64,000 nucleotides of DNA from Erythrobacter litoralis HTCC2594 (GTDB lineage Bacteria; Pseudomonadota; Alphaproteobacteria; Sphingomonadales; Sphingomonadaceae): contig NC_007722.1 in NCBI RefSeq assembly GCF_000013005.1, positions 1,307,501 to 1,371,500 of the forward strand, written 5' to 3'. The translations under genes and the position numbers were made by a program. The notes under the pieces are model-generated. The model was not told the DNA's origin and searched no databases. It worked only from the letters and a program-made list of their open reading frames with translations. This document shows positions 27,364-35,215 of the stretch, one piece after another (position 1 is the first letter of the stretch; each line of letters begins with the position of its first letter).

Positions 27364-28275
27364 ATGACACAACAGACACCGGTGGCGCCGGACGAGAGTT
27401 TCGACCGCACCGTAAACACGATCGCAACCTTGCAGGATCAGCTGGTCGGCATGGGCGAAGGTTTGATCCGCGCCCTGCCCAACCTGGCCATTGCGCTGTT
27501 CATTCTGTTCATCACCTGGATCATCGCCAAATTCGCCGCGAAGATCGCCGATGGACTGACCGGCAAGACCGAAATCCGGCCCAGCCTCAAGAACCTTATC
27601 GACACCGTCGTAAAACTGGCGATCTGGATCGTCGGCCTGATGGTGGCGCTGATCGTGGTCATGCCCGGCATGACGCCTGCGAGCCTGATCGCCGGCCTCG
27701 GTATCGGCGCGGTCGCGATCGGTTTCGCGTTCCAGGACATTTTCGAGAATTTCCTCGCCGGCGTGCTCATCATGCTGCGCGAGAAGATGCGGATTGGCGA
27801 TGTGATCGAGTGCGAAGGCATCATCGGCAAGGTCGAGCACATCACCTTGCGCGAAACCTATGTCCGCAAGTTGTCGGGTGAAGTGACGCTGGTGCCGAAC
27901 TCGATGCTGTTCAAGAACCCGGTCGAGATCCTTACCGACGAGACCGAGCGCCGGCACGAAGTCGTGGCCGGGGTCTCCTACGACACAGATCTCGATCATG
28001 CGGCCGAAGTTATTCGCAAAGCTGTCGAAGGCGTCGACAATGTCCTCACCGACAAGGGTATCGACGTGTTCGCGAGCGAGTTCGCCGACAGCTCTGTGAA
28101 CTTCAACGTGCGATGGTGGGCAGGCTCCAAACCGCGCGACATGCACGAAAGCCGCGACCGCGTGGTCCGCGCCATCAAGCGGGCGCTGGACGATGCTGGG
28201 ATCGAGATTCCGTTCCCTTACATCACCCATACCTTCAAGGAACGGGTTCCGCTTGGGAGCGCCAGCGAAAGCTGA
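27364..28275 (+). CDS. Small-conductance mechanosensitive channel (MscS family)
   Basis: A 303-residue inner-membrane channel that opens on membrane tension to release osmolytes. Three membrane helices are seen (about residues 40-60, 78-100 and 108-135); the third, pore-lining helix is GLGIGAVAIGFAFQDIFENFLAGVLIM with the Gly/Ala packing pattern. The cytosolic beta domain follows (MRIGDVIECEGIIGKVEHI...LVPNSMLFKNPV) and the C-terminal ferredoxin-like region ends ALDDAGIEIPFPYIT. Good GAGGGG ribosome site before the ATG. Typical MscS length. Confidence 0.93.
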   Translation: MTQQTPVAPDESFDRTVNTIATLQDQLVGMGEGLIRALPNLAIALFILFITWIIAKFAAKIADGLTGKTEIRPSLKNLIDTVVKLAIWIVGLMVALIVVMPGMTPASLIAGLGIGAVAIGFAFQDIFENFLAGVLIMLREKMRIGDVIECEGIIGKVEHITLRETYVRKLSGEVTLVPNSMLFKNPVEILTDETERRHEVVAGVSYDTDLDHAAEVIRKAVEGVDNVLTDKGIDVFASEFADSSVNFNVRWWAGSKPRDMHESRDRVVRAIKRALDDAGIEIPFPYITHTFKERVPLGSASES

Positions 28276-28287
28276 TAGCCGCCTCGG

Positions 28288-29496
28288 GTGGCAGACGACG
28301 ATAGCGACCCCGGCGCCCGCGCCGGTCTGAGCAGGGCCGACCAATGGTGGTTGGCCCTGCTTACGGGCGTGACGGTCGCCAACGCCTATTACATCCACCC
28401 GATCATCGCCGAGATCGGGCAGCATTTCGACGTCTCTCCCGCCCAGATCGGCCTCGTCCCGGCCTTCAACCAGATCGCTTTGGCTCTGGGCATTTTCCTG
28501 CTGCTCCCGCTCGGCGACCGGATCAGCAATCGCACCCTGTCGATAGTGCTCGCGGCCTGCCAGACTGGGACACTGGTGGTGATGGCGCTGGCGCAGGATT
28601 TCGTGCTTTTCGTCGCCGCTTCGACCTTGCTCGGCTTCGTCACCATCGTACCCTACCTGCTCCCGGCCTATGCCTCGAAGCGCGTGCCGCGCGAGGCATT
28701 GGGCAAAGTGACCGGCGTGCTGACGGCCGGGATCATCGTTGCCATCCTGGTCGCCCGCGTCGGCGCAGGACTGGTCGCCGAGTGGGCCGACTGGCGCTGG
28801 GTCTACTGGATCGCGGCAGCGCTCATGGCTTCGGTCACGTGTGCGATTCCCTTCATCATGGAAGGTCGCGCGCAGCAGTCTGACGCAACTCCGGAGCAAG
28901 GCTATTTTGCCTTGGTGGGCTCTACCCTGACCCTATTGGCGCAATACCCACGCGTGGCGCTTTCCGGGGCGATACAGGCGCTCAACTTCGGCATGTTCCT
29001 GATTATCTGGCTCGGCCTCGCCTTCCACCTGACGAGCCCCGAGATGGGATACGGCACCGACACCGTCGGCTACCTCGCTGCCATTGCCATCGTCAGCATC
29101 TATGCGACACCGCGGCTCAGCGGGTGGGCAGACAGTGTCGGCCCCTACCGCGCCCGCGTAATACTGGGGTGCGTCCAGGCTTTCGGCATCCTGCTTTATT
29201 GGCCGACCGGGTCGAGCCTGTGGCTGCTGCTGATCCCTCTGATCATCACCAACATCGTCGGCCCGACCATCGATGTAGCCGGGCGCATGACCTTCCTCAG
29301 CCTCGCGCCGGAAATCCGCACCCGGCTGATGACCGGCTATATCATCATGATGTTTGGCGGTGCGGGCATTGCCAGTTGGGCCGCCCCAGTGGCGTACGAT
29401 CTGGCCGGCTGGAACGGCATCGCCGGGCTGTGCGCTGGCATGTCGCTGGTGCTCGTCCTGCTATCGTGGCTCGCCGAGCGAAATCAGCCTGTCTGA
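28288..29496 (+). CDS. MFS transporter
   Basis: A 402-residue major facilitator protein with about twelve hydrophobic helices and a charged central loop (MEGRAQQSDATPEQG, about residues 191-205). The A-motif-like loop is LGDRISNRTLSIVLA after helix 2, and KRVPREALGKVTGVL follows helix 4. It looks like the YnfM/arabinose-efflux group; the substrate is not predictable. GTG start 12 bases after mscS. The 3' end overlaps the convergent DUF1499 gene by 13 bp. Confidence 0.87.
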   Translation: MADDDSDPGARAGLSRADQWWLALLTGVTVANAYYIHPIIAEIGQHFDVSPAQIGLVPAFNQIALALGIFLLLPLGDRISNRTLSIVLAACQTGTLVVMALAQDFVLFVAASTLLGFVTIVPYLLPAYASKRVPREALGKVTGVLTAGIIVAILVARVGAGLVAEWADWRWVYWIAAALMASVTCAIPFIMEGRAQQSDATPEQGYFALVGSTLTLLAQYPRVALSGAIQALNFGMFLIIWLGLAFHLTSPEMGYGTDTVGYLAAIAIVSIYATPRLSGWADSVGPYRARVILGCVQAFGILLYWPTGSSLWLLLIPLIITNIVGPTIDVAGRMTFLSLAPEIRTRLMTGYIIMMFGGAGIASWAAPVAYDLAGWNGIAGLCAGMSLVLVLLSWLAERNQPV

Positions 29497-30218
29497 AGCG
29501 CAGCCAGGAATTCGCGAATGCGCTTGGCGTTCTCGCCAAGGTCGCTTTGACCGACCCGGCTGACGGATCGCATGTCGACCCGCGTTCGCCCGCCGTCCGC
29601 CGGCACCGCCCGAAGCACGACGATATCCTCGAACTTGATCCATGACGCATAGGCAACCGCTTCGAAGCGCCCTTTCTCAGGCGCAGTTGCGGCGATCGTC
29701 CAGCCGCGCTCTTCCGCGAGCTCCGCCGCCTTCGCGACAACCTCGGCCGGGCTCATCGCGACGAGAATACCATCGATGTCGGGATAGCCCTCGCGGTGCT
29801 GGGCCTTCCAGTCTTCGACGCCTTCCGTGCCGCGCAGATTGTCTTCCGGGACGATCAGCTCGGCAAATTCGGGCGGATTGTCGAGGTCGGTCGTGACGTC
29901 GTGGATAAAGGGATAGTCGGCCGCGGTACTGCGCAGCAGCGACAGCGCACCGAAGGCCGCAACCCCGATCACTAGCGCAGTCACTGCCTTGCCGGCAGCC
30001 GGCCAACCGGCGCGCCAGTTCATGACGAGCGCAATCAGCGCGAGCACGGCGATTCCGCCGCCCGCCATGGCCATGTAGACAAAGGACATGAAGCCGGGGA
30101 GCTTGCCGATCACATCGTACCGGGCGAGCGTTGTCCCGATCAGCGCAACCGCGACGGCGGCGATGGCCAGCCAGAAAGCGAGGCCGCTGATGCGGCGGGT
30201 CCATGGGCTGTCGGTCAT
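29484..30218 (-). CDS. DUF1499-domain membrane protein
   Basis: A 244-residue protein with three N-terminal membrane helices (about residues 12-32, 46-67 and 78-100) and a C-terminal soluble DUF1499 domain from about residue 110: YPFIHDVTTDLDNPPEF, GYPDIDGILVAMSPAEVVAKAAELAEERGW, and the final RVDMRSVSRVGQSDLGENAKRIREFL. The function of DUF1499 is unknown. Start ATG at 30218 (MTDSPWTRR) follows GGGAGA at the right distance; a GTG-type extension upstream is not needed. Confidence 0.86.
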   Translation of the reverse strand: MTDSPWTRRISGLAFWLAIAAVAVALIGTTLARYDVIGKLPGFMSFVYMAMAGGGIAVLALIALVMNWRAGWPAAGKAVTALVIGVAAFGALSLLRSTAADYPFIHDVTTDLDNPPEFAELIVPEDNLRGTEGVEDWKAQHREGYPDIDGILVAMSPAEVVAKAAELAEERGWTIAATAPEKGRFEAVAYASWIKFEDIVVLRAVPADGGRTRVDMRSVSRVGQSDLGENAKRIREFLAALQTG

Positions 30219-30315
30219 GTAATCGTCTCCCAAATTTCAATAGCGTCCCCAAACGGATTGTCCGCCGCTGTGCTCTGGACGTCTTCGCGCTGCGCGCTTC
30301 GACACCGAACCTCGG

Positions 30316-30392
30316 TGGTGCGCCCGACAGGATTCGAACCTGTGGCCCCCAGATTAGGAATCTGGTGCTCTATCCGACTGAGCTACGGGCGC
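30316..30392 (-). tRNA. tRNA-Arg (anticodon CCU)
   Basis: Full cloverleaf of 77 nt including an encoded CCA. Acceptor GCGCCCG pairs with CGGGCGC; the D-arm has GCTC/GAGC, the anticodon arm CCAGA/TCTGG with loop TTCCTAA (anticodon CCT), and the T-arm ACAGG-TTCGAAT-CCTGT. Discriminator base is A, then CCA. It reads the rare arginine codon AGG. No integrase or att-like direct repeat is visible beside it. Confidence 0.97.
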
Positions 30393-30430
30393 CCCTCTCG
30401 CGCCTTAAGGGCAAGCCCAGCGGCAATCAA

Positions 30431-30907
30431 TCAATTGAGTTCGTCGGGATCGGCCACCGGCACGAGCAGCGGCGCGACGGCAATGCCTTCGTCGACCAGG
30501 TCTTGCGCTTCTTCCGGCGTGGCCTTGCCGTGGATCAACTCTTCGTCCTTCTCGCCATAATGCATGTCCCGCGCCTGCTGGGCGAAGTCCTTGCCGACCC
30601 ACTTGCTCTCCTTGATGGCCTCGGACTGCGCTTTGGCCAGCGCTTTCATCGCTTCCATGACCTTAGGCGGAATCGCGCTCTCGCCGCCGCTGACGATCTC
30701 TTGCGCGGGCGCGTTCGACAGCGCTTCGCTGCGCGCACTGGATTTCGCCGGCACGGATGGAGCCATGGGCGCCTTGTCGACCTGCTCGCAACCGCATTCG
30801 GGGCATTGCAGCCAGCCCTTCTCGCGCTGCTCGGCAAAGTCCGCGCTGGAGCGGAACCAGACCTCGAACCGATGGCTGCTCGAGCAGGAAAGGTCGTAGA
30901 CGATCAT
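30431..30907 (-). CDS. DUF1178-family protein
   Basis: A 158-residue protein of unknown function (DUF1178). The N-terminus MIVYDLSCSSSHRFEVWFRSS and the following zinc-ribbon-like LQCPECGCEQVDKAPMAPSV (Cys pair at about residues 34 and 37) are the family signature; the C-terminus DEGIAVAPLLVP is also typical. A Ser/Ala-rich linker lies at 50-75. It overlaps the upstream nitrilase gene by ATGA, a pairing often seen in alphaproteobacteria, sometimes next to grxC as here. Confidence 0.9.
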   Translation of the reverse strand: MIVYDLSCSSSHRFEVWFRSSADFAEQREKGWLQCPECGCEQVDKAPMAPSVPAKSSARSEALSNAPAQEIVSGGESAIPPKVMEAMKALAKAQSEAIKESKWVGKDFAQQARDMHYGEKDEELIHGKATPEEAQDLVDEGIAVAPLLVPVADPDELN

Positions 30908-31731
30908 TGCGCGGTGGATTGAGGGATCGGGCGGCGGTTGGCAAGGCTGGGGACCTGTCGCCGCACTTCCTCGATGCGCGCCAAATCGATATCGGCGAAG
31001 CCCAGGCCCGGTTTGTCTCCGCTCATGTCGAGCAGGACCTCGCCCCACGGATCGACTACCAGGCTGTGACCATAAGTTTTTCGACCGTCTTCGTGCTCGC
31101 CGACCTGCGCCGCTGCGACAACGAAGGCGCTCGCTTCGATGGCGCGGGCGCGGACCAGCGTGTGCCAATGCGCCGCGCCGGTCGGTCGCGTGAAAGCCGC
31201 AGGGATCGCGATGCAATCGGCCCGCGCATTGCCCAGCTCTTCAAATAGCGCCGGAAAGCGCAGGTCATAGCAAATCGTCAGGCCAAGCCGTCCCACGGGC
31301 GTGTCGTCGACCAATACGACTTCCTCACCCGGACGGTAGGCGTTCGATTCACGCCAACTCTCGCCATCGGCAAGATCGACATCGAACATGTGGATCTTGT
31401 CGTAATGCACTGGGCTCTCGCCCCTCGGGTAGAACAACCATTGTCGATTGGCGTAACGATCGTCTTCGACCCTGACCGGTGCGCCCACAGTCAGCCACAG
31501 CCCTGCCTCACGGGCTATGGCTTGCAGCCGCTCAGGGTATGGGGATTGGGCCTGCGGAGCGATATGCTGCGCCGCGCGCTTGCGATCGCGATCGAGCAAC
31601 AGGCTCATCTCAGGCGTGAACAGCATTTCCGCCCCGCCCGCACTCGCTTCCCGCGCCGCCTGCTCAATCGCGGCGAAATTGGCCTCAGGATCGATCCCCG
31701 AGGTCATTTGCAGGACGGCTATCCTAGGCAT
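30904..31731 (-). CDS. Nitrilase-superfamily amidohydrolase (Nit1/deaminated-glutathione amidase type)
   Basis: A 275-residue carbon-nitrogen hydrolase. The Glu-Lys-Cys triad is visible: Glu in LFTPEMS (about residue 41), Lys in YDKIHMFD (about 111) and Cys in TICYDLRFPALF (about 153). HMFDVD and the Arg after the Cys are the marks of the Nit1/YbeM branch, which repairs deaminated glutathione. The glutaredoxin gene next upstream on the same strand fits a glutathione link. Overlaps the DUF1178 gene. Confidence 0.92.
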   Translation of the reverse strand: MPRIAVLQMTSGIDPEANFAAIEQAAREASAGGAEMLFTPEMSLLLDRDRKRAAQHIAPQAQSPYPERLQAIAREAGLWLTVGAPVRVEDDRYANRQWLFYPRGESPVHYDKIHMFDVDLADGESWRESNAYRPGEEVVLVDDTPVGRLGLTICYDLRFPALFEELGNARADCIAIPAAFTRPTGAAHWHTLVRARAIEASAFVVAAAQVGEHEDGRKTYGHSLVVDPWGEVLLDMSGDKPGLGFADIDLARIEEVRRQVPSLANRRPIPQSTAQ

Positions 31732-31745
31732 CGACCTGACTGCCC

Positions 31746-32009
31746 TCAGCCTGCCAGCAGCGGATCGAGTTTGCCTTCACGCTCCAACGCGTGAAGCTCG
31801 TCGGAACCGCCGACATGCGTATCGCCGATGAAGATTTGCGGCACCGTCATCGCACCGGGCGCGCGCTCGCGCATTTCGTCCCGTTTCGGGCCGCCCATGG
31901 TGATGTCGAATTCCTCGTAGTCGACGCCTTTTTCGTCGAGCAGGCGCTTGGCGCGGACGCAGTAACCGCAACCGAATTTAGTGTAGATGTCGACCTTGGG
32001 TTCAGACAT
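31746..32009 (-). CDS. grxC: Glutaredoxin 3
   Basis: An 87-residue dithiol glutaredoxin. Active site CGYC in YTKFGCGYCVRAKRLL (about residues 8-23), TVPQIFIGDTHVGG (about 53-66, cis-Pro and glutathione-binding Gly) and LHALEREGKLDPLL at the end. It reduces protein disulfides and mixed disulfides with glutathione. The start ATG (MSEPKVDIY) is preferred over a longer frame. It lies just upstream of the nitrilase and DUF1178 genes and is divergent from hsp20. Confidence 0.95.
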   Translation of the reverse strand: MSEPKVDIYTKFGCGYCVRAKRLLDEKGVDYEEFDITMGGPKRDEMRERAPGAMTVPQIFIGDTHVGGSDELHALEREGKLDPLLAG

Positions 32010-32042
32010 TGAAAATCCTTGTTTTTCCGACGCTTGGCAGGG

Positions 32043-32070
32043 CTTGAAAGCCATTTTATCCGACTTATAT
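32043..32070 (+). promoter_or_regulatory. Heat-shock (sigma-32/RpoH) promoter of hsp20
   Basis: CTTGAAA at 32043-32049 and CTTATAT at 32064-32070, 14 bases apart. The first matches the sigma-32 -35 element exactly, and the second fits the alphaproteobacterial RpoH -10 form (CYTATNT). The expected transcript starts about 95 bases before the hsp20 ATG. Confidence 0.65.
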
Positions 32071-32120
32071 TCAGGTTTGGCGCGATGCCATATCGGATCG
32101 TGTCATTTGACCAACGGAAT

Positions 32121-32171
32121 GCCGCGGATGCGGGTTCCTTGCAATTGAATTGCTCATTGGAGGATTTGAAT
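32121..32171 (+). promoter_or_regulatory. ROSE-like RNA thermometer in the hsp20 leader
   Basis: The leader can fold CCGC-GGAT-GCGG (32122-32133) and then a hairpin hiding the Shine-Dalgarno: ATTGCTC (32149-32155) against GAGGATT (32160-32166) with loop ATTG. This includes a G-G opposition inside the TTGCT motif, as in ROSE elements of alphaproteobacterial small heat-shock genes. A competing GCAAT-TGA-ATTGC hairpin (32141-32153) is also possible. Predicted by eye only. Confidence 0.5.
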
Positions 32172-32648
32172 ATGTCACGTCTTGATTTCACCCCCTATCG
32201 TCGCAGCACCGTCGGTTTCGACCGCCTGTTCGACATGCTGGAAAGCAATGTTCGCCAGGGCGGCAGCGACAATTACCCGCCCTTCAACATCGAAAAGCGT
32301 GGCGATGACGAATATCGCATCACGCTCGCGATCGCAGGCTTCCGTCCGGAAGATCTCGATATTACCGCGCAGCAGAACCTGCTGACGGTGACCGGCAAGA
32401 AACGCGAGGAAGCCGCAGACGGCGAGATGCTTCACGTCGGCATCGCCAACCGCGGGTTCGAACGTCGCTTCGAACTGGCCGACTACGTACGCGTCGCCAA
32501 TGCCGACCTGCGGGACGGCCTGCTGGTGATCGATCTCGTGCGCGAAGTGCCCGAGGCGATGAAGCCGAAGAAGATCCTGATCGGCGACCAGAAGACCCTC
32601 AACGTGGTCGATGGCGACAAGAAGGACGACGAAGCTAACGCTGCCTAA
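32172..32648 (+). CDS. Small heat-shock protein Hsp20
   Basis: A 158-residue alpha-crystallin chaperone that holds unfolding proteins in the cytosol. N-terminus MSRLDFTPYRRSTVGFDRLFDML is the IbpA-like class A form; the alpha-crystallin domain runs about residues 35-130 (YPPFNIEKRGDDEYRITLAIAGF, LLTVTGKK, HVGIANRGFERRFELADYV). GLLVIDLVREVPE and the C-terminal KPKKILIG IxI-like motif follow. Start ATG with GGAGGA eight bases upstream. Preceded by a sigma-32-type promoter and a thermometer-like leader, and followed by a strong terminator. Confidence 0.95.
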   Translation: MSRLDFTPYRRSTVGFDRLFDMLESNVRQGGSDNYPPFNIEKRGDDEYRITLAIAGFRPEDLDITAQQNLLTVTGKKREEAADGEMLHVGIANRGFERRFELADYVRVANADLRDGLLVIDLVREVPEAMKPKKILIGDQKTLNVVDGDKKDDEANAA

Positions 32649-32671
32649 CCGGCAGAAACGGTGAAATGATC

Positions 32672-32703
32672 GGGGCCTGCCCTTCGCTGGGCGGGCCCCT
32701 TTT
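32672..32703 (+). terminator. Intrinsic terminator of hsp20
   Basis: GGGGCCTGCCC and GGGCGGGCCCC form an 11-bp stem (one G-T pair) around TTCGCT, followed directly by TTTT. It lies 24 bases after the hsp20 stop. Confidence 0.85.
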
Positions 32704-32734
32704 CGTTTCGCGCAACGGAAACATCGGTCTGAAT

Positions 32735-32900
32735 AATATGGGGCGGACCCGCTTGAAGATCCGCCCCGCGACCTGTGGCCGCCTCGTCCGATCCTAACCG
32801 TCCGGGTCGCAGAAGACGATCAAAACCGGGACAAGCCCTGTTTACCTTGGAAACCCCGTTGCTCCGGATATGCCCCTCGGATGCTGTCCACACCCTTACG
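32735..32900 (-). ncRNA. Possible structured RNA (6S-like?), minus strand favoured
   Basis: The minus strand can form a long interrupted helix: TGTGG with CCACA, ATCCGA with TCGGA, TCCGG with CCGGA, CGGG with CCCG, and an inner GTTT-CCAAGGT-AAAC hairpin. It ends in a strong hairpin GGGGCGGA...TCCGCCCC (32740-32767) followed by ATATTATT. A rod with a bubble recalls 6S RNA, but I cannot confirm the family and the usual zapA neighbour is missing. It might instead be a pyrG 3'-UTR structure. Confidence 0.3.
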
Positions 32901-32947
32901 ATCTACATGCGGTGTTATGCGCAAAAGATAAAGGGGTGATCGGTAAA

Positions 32948-32976
32948 AATGGTAACCATTGGCCTACTTTAGTAGG
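32948..32976. repeat. Two adjacent palindromes upstream of the putative RNA
   Basis: AATGGTAACCATT (32948-32960, 6-bp arms) and CCTACTTTAGTAGG (32963-32976, 6-bp arms, TT centre) lie two bases apart. They could be regulator-binding sites, or RNA hairpins in the pyrG 3' end; the first is followed by a T-run when read on the minus strand. Confidence 0.5.
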
Positions 32977-33039
32977 TCCGCCATACCGAAACTTGCAGAA
33001 ACGCGACAGATTCGCGGGTAAAGCGACTAGGTTAATTGC

Positions 33040-34674
33040 CTAGACCAGACGGGACTGGTGCAGCGCGGCCTTGATGAAGCCGGAAAACAGCGGGTGCGGG
33101 TCGAATGGCTTGGATTTGAGCTCCGGATGGAACTGCACGCCGACGAACCAGGGGTGATCGGGCCGTTCGACGATTTCGGGCAGAAGGCCGTCGGGCGACA
33201 TGCCTGAAAAGATCAACCCCTGCCCTTCCAGCGCATCGCGATAGGCCGCATTGACCTCGTAGCGATGGCGGTGCCGCTCGGAAATCTCGGTGGCGCCGCC
33301 GTAGATCGCGCTCACGTGGCTGTTGCCGTCGAGCTTGGCTTCGTACGCTCCCAGCCGCATCGTGCCACCGAGATCGCCCCCTGCTTCACGCTTTTCGAGG
33401 CCCTCCTCGGTCATCCATTCGGTGATGATGCCGACGACCGGCTCCTCGGTTTCGCCGAATTCGGTCGAGGACGCTAGCGCGTGCCCCGCCTCGCGCGCGC
33501 CTTCGATGCAGGCCATCTGCATGCCGAGACAAATGCCGAAGAAGGGCACTTTGCGTTCGCGCGCGAAGCGCACGCTGGCGATCTTGCCTTCACTGCCCCG
33601 TTCGCCGAAGCCGCCGGGTACGAGGATCCCGTGCAGGGGCTCGAGCTTGGCGGCGATCGCCGCATCGTCCTCTTCGAAGACCTCGGCATCGATCCAGCGG
33701 ATATTGACCTTCACGCGGTTGGCGAGCCCGCCGTGGACCAGTGCCTCGTTCAGCGACTTGTACGCATCCTGGAGGCCGACATATTTGCCGACCACGCCGA
33801 TCGTCACTTCGCCTTCGGGATTGAAATAACGGTCGGTAACATCGTCCCATGCCGACAGGTCGGGCGCAGGCGCATCCACGATTCCGAAGCCGCGCAAAAC
33901 CTCGGCATCGAGGCCTTCCTCGTGATATTGCAGCGGCACCGAATAGATCGACGGTGCGTCAAGCGCGGGGATCACGGCTTCTTTGCGTACGTTGCAGAAA
34001 TTGGCGATCTTCTGCCGCTCGCCATCGGGCAGCGGATGTTCGGCGCGGCAGAGCAGCACATCGGGCTTGATCCCGAGGCTCGCGAGTTCGCGTACCGAAT
34101 GCTGGGTCGGCTTGGTCTTCAACTCACCCGCAGCCGCAATGTAGGGTACCAGCGTCACGTGGACGCTGAGCGTCTGCATCGGCTCCAGCTCGTTCCTGAG
34201 CTGGCGGATCGCCTCCATGAAAGGCAGGGACTCGATGTCGCCCACGGTCCCGCCGATCTCGCAAAGGATGAAATCGAGATCGTCCTGGTCGGCGAGCGCG
34301 AAATTCTTGATCGCGTCGGTAACGTGCGGGATCACCTGCACCGTGGCGCCGAGGTAGTCACCGCGGCGTTCCTTGGCGATGATGTCCTGATAGACCCGGC
34401 CCGAGGTGATGTTGTCGCTCTGGCGCGCAGAAACGCCGGTGAAGCGCTCGTAGTGCCCTAAGTCGAGATCCGTCTCGGCCCCGTCGTCGGTCACATAGAC
34501 CTCGCCGTGCTGGTACGGGCTCATCGTGCCCGGATCGACGTTCAGATAGGGGTCGAACTTACGGATGCGGACCTTGTAGCCGCGCGCCTGCAGCAGCGCG
34601 CCGAGCGATGCCGCCATGAGACCTTTTCCGAGCGAGGAGACCACGCCGCCGGTGATGAAAATATACCGCGCCAT
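33040..34674 (-). CDS. pyrG: CTP synthase
   Basis: Makes CTP from UTP, ATP and glutamine. The 544-residue protein is full length. The N-terminal synthetase domain opens [30 protein letters not shown] with the P-loop and has [19 protein letters not shown] and [15 protein letters not shown]. The C-terminal class I amidotransferase has the nucleophile in [14 protein letters not shown] (Cys about 382) and the His/Glu pair in [11 protein letters not shown]. Third in the tpiA-secG-pyrG run on the minus strand. Confidence 0.97.
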
Positions 34675-34765
34675 GGGAGTTGGGCCTTAGTCGTGAAACT
34701 GGATTCGGCGCAAGCGGATTGGGCAGGCAAACGCCCGCAATCCACATGTCTGCGCTATTTGGAGC

Positions 34766-35134
34766 TTATTCGGTCGCCGGCGAGAGCGGATCGTCGCTTG
34801 GCGTCGAGGGGGCATCGTCACCCGGCACCGCAGGCGCTGCGAGCGGGTCCGACTCGGTGCTGGTAACATTACGGTCAAGAGTCGATTCGATGGCATCGCC
34901 ACCGGTCGTTTCGACCGCGACCGCCGCAAGGGCGATCGACAGACCGACGAAGGCGACCGCCAGCCACTTGGTCGTACGCGTAAGGAAATCGGCCGCGCCG
35001 CGCGCGCTCATCATCCCGCTCGGACTGCCGCCGATGCCGAGGCCGCCCCCTTCGCTGCGCTGCATCAGCACGACGCCGACGAGGGCCGCAGCAACGATGG
35101 CCTGCACGACGGTAAGGAAAAGAAAGAGCGACAT
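34766..35134 (-). CDS. secG: Protein-export subunit SecG
   Basis: A 122-residue inner-membrane protein of the Sec translocon. Two membrane helices (LFLFLTVVQAIVAAALVGVVLM at 3-24 and WLAVAFVGLSIALAAVAV at about 57-74) frame the signature loop QRSEGGGLGIGGSPSGMMSARGAADFLTRTT. The tail is Pro/Asp/Ser-rich, as in other alphaproteobacterial SecG. Lies between tpiA and pyrG, the usual order. Confidence 0.93.
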   Translation of the reverse strand: MSLFLFLTVVQAIVAAALVGVVLMQRSEGGGLGIGGSPSGMMSARGAADFLTRTTKWLAVAFVGLSIALAAVAVETTGGDAIESTLDRNVTSTESDPLAAPAVPGDDAPSTPSDDPLSPATE

Positions 35135-35215
35135 GATGTTTGCCCGATAATGATCAATTACCCGCGCATTTAGGGGCGCGGCGGCCCTGGCACAAGATGC
35201 GCGGCGCTGCGTGCC

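Larger units (their letters stand above)
32704..33039. other. Gene-free region between hsp20 and pyrG
   Basis: About 340 bases with no credible protein gene; short open frames here look random. The left part (32735-32900) is GC-rich and can fold into a long rod with hairpins. The right part (32900-33039) is AT-richer and holds two palindromes. On the minus strand this is also the 3' flank of pyrG, with weak terminator-like hairpins such as AATGG-TTA-CCATT followed by TTT, and CGCG-AATCTGT-CGCG followed by TTT. Confidence 0.7.

Noticed and set aside
30316..30392. tRNA-Arg as a possible integration site for a mobile element
   Set aside because: No integrase, no direct repeat of the tRNA 3' end and no change in gene style nearby.
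32645..32893. 82-codon minus-strand open frame between hsp20 and pyrG
   Set aside because: It runs through the hsp20 terminator and the structured region; composition and lack of a ribosome site argue against a gene.
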